A stretch of 64,000 nucleotides of DNA from Dichetophora obliterata. Taxonomy: Eukaryota > Arthropoda > Insecta > Diptera > Sciomyzidae. Position numbers and translations under genes: made by a program. Position 1 is the stretch's first letter. Each line of letters begins with the position of its first letter. The stretch spans positions 176,819,093 to 176,883,092 of the forward strand of contig OY986438.1 in assembly GCA_963920525.1 (NCBI GenBank), written 5' to 3'. Of this stretch, positions 58,379-64,000 are shown one piece after another. Under the pieces are notes generated by a model. The model made no database searches and was not told the origin of the DNA. It worked only from the letters and a program-made list of their open reading frames with translations.

Positions 58379-58501
58379 TATTAAATTTTTTAAAAGACTA
58401 GAAATTCACATCAATTTTGCTAACATCACATTCACTTTCAATACTTTGAACGGCACTAAATACACTGAATTCGCAACCCGCTGTCTGAGACTTAATAAAA
58501 C

Positions 58502-59092
58502 TTAAGGCTCGGGAGCAACAGGTAAGTGTTTGCCTTCTGGCTGGAAGCCATTCTCATCAGCCAGATAGTTCAAAGTGTAGTGTTCGCCATCGGGACTGGT
58601 CCAACTAACAGTTCCCTGAACGGAAATAGCTTCGTTTTCAGTGCCCTCATTCTTAAGTGTTGCGGTTTCCTTGCGTGACACACCGTCGCTGGTTTCAAAA
58701 CTGTGGAGAGAAAAGAAGAAGAAGAAACAAAAATTAGCAATTTAATAAAAAAGCAGCAATAAATAACTAATTAGCTACTTAAGAAGAAACGAATCTATGC
58801 CTTACTAGTTTTACAACTAAATAACATTGCCACTTTAATTAATGTTTTAACTAAGTAAAGTTTCACGTCTCATCTTAACTTGAGACTGACACCAATTCTC
58901 ACATAGCCTCAAAGAAGACTCGCTCGCTACTTACGCAAACTTATAACCATTAATGCCGATATTTTCATTGTCGTATGTCAGAATCTGTGCGTTCGGCGCA
59001 TCGTCTGTGCCAACAGGGGCACCCAAAGCAACATCGGCTAGGGCAAGACAGCTAACGACAACAACTACAACAAGAATATGGAATTTCAACAT
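58502..59092 (-). CDS. RR-1 cuticle protein, 118 aa, two exons
   Basis: Exon 1 is 59092-58935 and exon 2 is 58700-58502, with a 234-bp phase-2 intron, the longest of the four. The signal peptide is MLKFHILVVVVVVSCLALAD and ends near DVALGA. The mature N-terminus reads APVGTDDAPNAQILTYDNEN and GINGYKFA at the intron. Exon 2 opens FETSDGVSRKETATLKNEG. The RR-1 chitin-binding region reads TVSWTSPDGEHYTLNYLADE then NGFQPEGKHLPVAPEP, with the canonical aromatic residues. It is a secreted cuticle protein and the longest of the family. An upstream in-frame ATG at 59116 would add MSSINQTI; the Met before LKF fits the family start and the signal peptide better. It lies 25 kb from its nearest paralogue because of the transposon-rich region between. 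Confidence 0.94.
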
Positions 59093-59202
59093 GATCGTTT
59101 GATTGATGCTAGACAATTAACAACGGGCGTCAGTTTGAAGGATTTCCGCAAAGAATTCCAACGAAATCTCAAACGTTTTTTCGGGACTGTTCAACTCAGA
59201 CT

Positions 59203-59240
59203 ACTGCGCTATGCTTGAAGGCAACGATAAGCTTTATATA
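59203..59240 (-). promoter_or_regulatory. Core promoter of the 58.5-kb cuticle gene
   Basis: TATATAAAGC on the minus strand (59240-59231) lies about 35 nt before GCAGTAG (A at 59205), a plausible initiator. The leader would be about 110 nt. Confidence 0.65.
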
Positions 59241-59244
59241 CAAA

Positions 59245-61196
59245 AACAACTAATTAACATTGAAGCAAATAAAGAAGTTTTCTTACTATAACCAAAATGA
59301 TATAAAAATTAAAATGGAACGACAGACAAACACAAAAAAAAAACAACCAGCAGACGAATTAAAAAAATAAAATCGCCTAAGCGACGAGAACAACTAAATA
59401 AAATCTGAAGAAATTAAGTTCAAGTTACAAAAAACGAAAATTAAAAACAAAAAAACCGTAACACAAAAACAAAACATGTTCACATAATTCAGCATTTGAG
59501 GTAGACTGTGTCGATTGTCGATCAACGACAATCAAAAACGTAGGTACTCGACGTACCGAGTTCAGAGGTGTGTGGGTTTTGAGAAGATATCTCTAACAGT
59601 GTGCGCTGATGGATCAGAGACATAAAAAATTTAAATTTTGACTTAAGCAAATAAGTTGTTGGCAAAAGTTCAAATGGCAAACAAAGCAAATTTAGCTCAA
59701 ACCAAACACATTTGCCGTAAATTAGCGTAATTTGTGGTATGATGTGTTTGTGTGCGTTTAAATTGACGTTTTTGTACTTATGTCCGTCCGGTATAACGGG
59801 CTTTTTTTATTTATTGCAAAATTTTTGCATTTTGGCTAACAATAATGATAATGCTTTTTACGCTGTTCGCAAGTGTAAGTTCGTGTGTTCTGTTGTCAAG
59901 CACTTTTAAATGTGTGAAATATAATGAGACCCGTAATATTCATAAATTATGGTCGAACTTTGAGAATTTTGATTTTTTTCGATTTATTTAGTGGGCTGTA
60001 CATCCAGTAAATTCTCTTTTCGTACGCGAAAGCTATCCGACGAAATTATTTAATTAATTTTATGACACTTGTTGCTAACCTCTAGCACACGCACAGAGTC
60101 GATGTGGCTCCAGTCGCTTCTCGGCTTCATTTGACAAAAAACCCATCAGTGCAGCGTCTTTAATTTGCTGCAGCGAATTTCTAAGAGTTGAAGTTCAAAC
60201 AGTATGCATTACAAGTGTTTCCACGTCAAATTTCTAATGAGTTCTCTTTTAATAGTCTCTTCATGGATATTTTGCACATGCATTAAAAACATTAAAAATA
60301 ACGCCTTCAATTCGGAATAACATAATTTTGTCCAATCCTAACATCATGTGATGGATGTGATGGGAAAATTTAGGAGAGGGCAGACGTATTACAGAGATGT
60401 TTATTACAATTTAGATTGCACTTTATTCTTTTCAATGGATTACACAAATTTTTAGTACATTTTATGTTTTTTTCATACGTGGAGTTGTGCAAGTACGTCG
60501 ATAGCTGTGTACAGTGAAGCCGAACTTGATACTTTGGCAGCAAACAATATTAATCCAAATGATGAATTGTAACTTGTTAAGTTTATTTTTTATATATTTT
60601 TTTACTAAACTCGATCCAACTCAATTATTCTCGCTGTCTCTATGACTCTATTTTTGCCATTATGTATGTTCTGCCCAGGTCTGTAGCCAGACCATGAAGC
60701 CAGAGGGGGTAGGCATGAATCTTGGGGGGGGCAATTTTTTGTTTTTTCATTTAAATAAAAAAAATTTGTTTAACGTGTAAAATGAATACATTACACATAT
60801 TTATTAAAAAAACAGCTAATTTTATAATATATACATGTATATATAGATCTTTTTATACATAAGATTAATACATAAAAAATAATATAAAAATTAATTCAGG
60901 ACTTTGTAATAAAATGAAGGTAAAAATAAAAGATTTATTAAAAGTGTCTAGAAATATAAGAAAGAGTAGCGAAATGTATAAGACATTTTTTAAGTAAAAC
61001 AAATAAAAAAATTTAACTAACCCGCATCCGTCGTTTGCATCCCGATGCAAATTTTTTATTCAGATTTATGCATTAAGAACAAACATGCATGTTTTGATTT
61101 AAATCTATTACTTTTTAAATTTTTGCTAGAATTAAGATTTGCATTTTTTTTATTTTAAAATTAATAAACATTCATCATGCATAAAAAAAAATTTAA
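59245..61196. other. Intergenic region upstream of the last cuticle gene
   Basis: No further gene recognised. Near 60675-60735, GTAGCCAGACCATGAAGCC followed by a run of G resembles a worn transposon terminus, but no partner was found. Confidence 0.4.
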
Positions 61197-61199
61197 TAA

Positions 61200-62863
61200 C
61201 ACTGGTCAACAGTGGTTATGCCACACGAACTTTGATAGCTAATACTGTTTAAGCTATATTCCCACGTTATGAAACTGAATTTTTTTTTTGTTTGGCCTCA
61301 GATTTTATGTGATGTTGGACTTTGTGTTTTTACGACTTTGATCTTGTTTTTATGCTCTGGAATCCAAACAACTTAACGCAAAGCAAAAAGAAGAGCACCA
61401 TCCTATAGAAAATTAAACAAGCTTTTTAGTGAGTTATTTTTTATTTTTCTGTCATATTTAGTCTGTCAGATTTTGAGGTTCAAAATAAAATTTAGGATTT
61501 TTTTGTTAAAAATTTTGACTTTTACAAGTTTTTTTTTTTATATTTAGAGCCATATTTACAAAAAAATTTGGTTTTATCGTATATACTATTTAATTTCCTT
61601 AATTCTGATACCAAAAACATAAACATTATCCGAGAGAAAAAAATTAAAATAAAAGAAAATAAGCTTTCTGAACTATTGGGATCTCGATTACAAGGATGGA
61701 ATTTGCTACATCATGACACTAAAATAAGCTATTTTCGGAATCGTGATCAAATTTTCCAAACCTACTTTTCTCAAGATGGGGAATTGGTGTACTGCAATAA
61801 TATAAATGGGATTATGCAGATGTTAGAAATCGATTTTGACCCCTCCGACTGGCGTTTATTCATTGACGCTTCAAAAGCAAGTTTAAAAGCAGTTTTACTG
61901 CATAATGGTAATATCCTTCCTTCTGTACCTCTGGCCCATTCTGCGAATATGAAAGAAACGTATGAAAACATGAAGCTTTCACTTGAAAAAATCAGTTACA
62001 GCACATATTCTTTCAAGTAAAAATTTCATGTTTTCATACGTTGTTCATGTTCACACGTTGCGATTTAAAAGTTGTTGCCCTATTACTCGGACTTCAGCTG
62101 GGTTATACCAAATTTTGCTGTTTTTTATGTGAATGGGACAGTCGAGACAGAACAAACCATTACAGTAAAAAAACTTGGCCAACGCGTGCATCCTTCATTC
62201 CTGGACAAAAAAATGTGTAGTATTTACCTCTGGTGGAGCCATCAAAGGTACTTCTGCCTATTAAATTAGGCTTGATGAAAAATTTTGTAATGGCAATGGA
62301 TGGGGATGGAAGTGGATCTAAATGTCATTTAGATACAAGTGGATTACTAAGAGTGCTTAATGCTTCATGTGACTATATGGCTAGTTCGCTTATTTTATTT
62401 TATTTTAACTGTTCCTCTCGGATAATGTTTATGTTTTTGGTATCAGAATTAGGGAAATTAAATATGAAATACGATAAAACCAATTTTTTTGGTAAATATG
62501 GCTCTAAATATAATAAAAGTACTTGTAAAAGTCAAAATTTTTAACAAAAAAATCCTAATTTTTTTTTATGAACCTGAAAATCTGACAGACTAAATATGGC
62601 AGAAAAAGAAAAATTCTTCACTAAAAAACTTGTTTAATTTTCTATAGGATGGTGCTTTTTTTTTTGCTTTGCTTTAAGTTGTTTGGATTCCAGAGCATAA
62701 AAACAGGATCAAAGTCGTAAAAACACAAAGTCCAAAATCACAAAAAATCTGAGGCCAAATAAAAAATAAAAAATTCAGTTTCATAACGTGAGAATATAGC
62801 TTAAACAGTATTAGCTATCAAAGTTCGTGTGGCACGAAAAAGTTGCTAAATTGTTGACCAGTG
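61200..62863 (+). mobile_element. Long-terminal-inverted-repeat DNA element, 1.66 kb
   Basis: The ends read CACTGGTCAACA (right end in reverse complement) and TAA lies outside both (61197-61199 and 62864-62866). The inverted repeats are about 440 bp each (61200-61636 and 62415-62863) and well conserved, for example ACGAACTTTGATAGCTAATA and AATTTCCTTAATTCTGATAC. Between them is a relic of a conserved arthropod protein. CACTG ends with a 3-bp duplication resemble the CMC (EnSpm/CACTA-like) group, but this placement is inference. Confidence 0.85.
61640..62345 (+). pseudogene. Fragment of an uncharacterised, probably transposon-encoded protein
   Basis: The first frame (to 62020) has ENKLSELLGSRLQGWNLLHH, YFRNRDQIFQTYFSQDGELV, DPSDWRLFIDASKASLKAVL and MKETYENMKLSLEKI. 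After a gap the next pieces, in other frames, read VALLLGLQLGYTKFCCFLCE, WDSRDRTNHYSKKTWPTRAS and LPIKLGLMKNFVMAMDGDGS. I recognise these blocks from predicted arthropod proteins of unknown function that occur in many copies; no enzyme class is established to my knowledge. Two conserved Asp-containing blocks (LFIDAS here, and a missing GDLK-like block expected in the gap) suggest a nuclease fold. The C-terminal half is lost. Stops and frameshifts mean it is inactive. Confidence 0.65.
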
Positions 62864-62866
62864 TAA

Positions 62867-64000
62867 TTAAAACATTTCAATGAATTATACATATATTGTC
62901 TTTGTATCTACATCAAATTGGTGCCCAACGTGCTTTTCGTTTCTAGAAAGTTCCTACACGCAGAGAAAAGACATGGTTGAGCCATAATTACTGCAATAAT
63001 AATTTTTTTTCTAAAATTATTGTATTATTTCTGAAAACACAAATTTTTGCCTTAATAAAGTCATTATTTACTAATAATGGTACCAAAAATAACATAATAG
63101 TGGAAATCATAATATCATTGAAGTCGTTACATACTATGATTGCCTCGACTATTAGTTGCAACAAAAATGTTGTAGTTCTGTCAATCATGTTAAATGTGAA
63201 TATTATTATAGAGACAAACATATTAGAATTTTGAATGTTTGTCTCAACTATTCTTTGATTGTTGGCAAACGAAGCAGAACATAACCAAAAATCGAAAGAA
63301 TTTATTGTGTCTGAACAGTTTGCAGGAAAAACTTTCACTTTATTGAGACACAATAAGTTTTATCGATTCCTGGCTATGTGCCGTTTCGTTTGTCAACTGT
63401 TCAATTATTGTGTTTTCTTTTAAATCGACTTATGTTAAAAACAGCACGCGGAAAAGTGACATTTTCGACTTTAATTGTAGCAAACATATGTCTATTTACG
63501 GTAAATATATTTCTCAATTCTGACCATATTTTGTTTATCACACACATTGCTATTTTTGTGACAATGCACTTAATAAGCCTTGCAGGGAGGTTCTGGAATA
63601 TGATAAGAAAATGTATGAAACCCAAAACAAATTAAATATACATGCACCTCTTTATTTATATATTCATACGTTTTGAATTTAAAAAAAATAAATTTTTTAA
63701 ATCATTCAGATAATAGGTATTTTCCCATATTCAATTTAAGTAACTTACTAAGTAGATTGGTGTCAATGCAAAAATATCTCCCTTACCATGCGGTGAGCAT
63801 TTCAAGCATAGCGACAACTCAAATTTTTAATTTTTGCTAATGATATGGATTTTGACCTCCTAAATCCAAATCGGAAAATTTTCTCCAAATCAGTCCGCTC
63901 GAAATTGGTTTAGGAGTTAAAACTTCCAAAGTTAAAAAAATGGCCTAAAAGTTTAGTTAGTTTTTTCAGTTCTCTAACAAAAAATAACATTGCTTAATAT
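62867..64000. other. Intergenic stretch to the window end
   Basis: A small hairpin with arms GAGACAAACAT and ATGTTTGTCTC lies at 63210-63242. Overlapping frames of 85-121 codons on both strands near 62977-63635 have no recognisable motif. No gene is supported. Confidence 0.4.

Noticed and set aside
62988..63353. 121-codon minus-strand frame with hydrophobic stretches
   Set aside because: It could pass for a membrane protein, but the opposite strand is equally open, the composition follows base content, and no start context or family match was seen.

Overview
The window looks like nuclear DNA of a higher fly (Diptera, Brachycera; a calyptrate or tephritid-like genome is my best guess). It is AT-rich, its genes have short GT..AG introns, and four genes encode secreted RR-1 cuticle proteins of the kind found in the larval cuticle protein clusters of flies. 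No bacterial-style operons, CRISPR arrays, tRNAs or rRNAs were seen. The species cannot be named from the sequence alone.

Host genes. Four two-exon cuticle protein genes lie on the minus strand at 18575-18961, 27070-27471, 32709-33135 and 58502-59092. All share the same plan: TATA box, short first exon with signal peptide, a phase-2 intron at the same protein position, and a second exon with the chitin-binding region. They are one dispersed tandem gene family, spread over 40 kb by insertions between members. The only other host-gene sequence is a broken, fused POLR3K-YRDC copy at 7097-8047.

Transposable elements make up most of the rest. 1-5.6 kb: a 1.4-kb inverted-repeat element, a minisatellite-like field, and a dead mariner split by an RTE-type LINE with a clean 13-bp target duplication. 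6.4-9.5 kb: a composite element whose ends match a 250-bp MITE at 17.3 kb and which contains the POLR3K-YRDC pseudogene and a hAT relic. 10-17.6 kb: several MITEs, another hAT relic, a 2-kb foldback element and a piggyBac-type MITE. 20-25 kb: palindromic elements and satellites. 29-32.2 kb: two LINE relics. 35.8-44.6 kb: a mariner relic, palindromic elements, tandem arrays and a LINE 3' end. 47.5-49 kb: a hAT relic and an internally deleted mariner. 49.3-57.7 kb: a nest of an outer MITE, a Tc1 element and a piggyBac element, with one hAT element in the Tc1 and another in the piggyBac; most boundaries are clear. 61.2-62.9 kb: a long-inverted-repeat element around a relic of a conserved arthropod protein of unknown function, a candidate for a little-described transposase family.

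The cuticle genes are presumably co-expressed secreted components of the procuticle. The mobile elements are almost all dead: stops, frameshifts and lost catalytic residues are common. All coordinates were read by eye; repeat edges are accurate to a few bases where a target duplication is given and to about 10-30 bases elsewhere.
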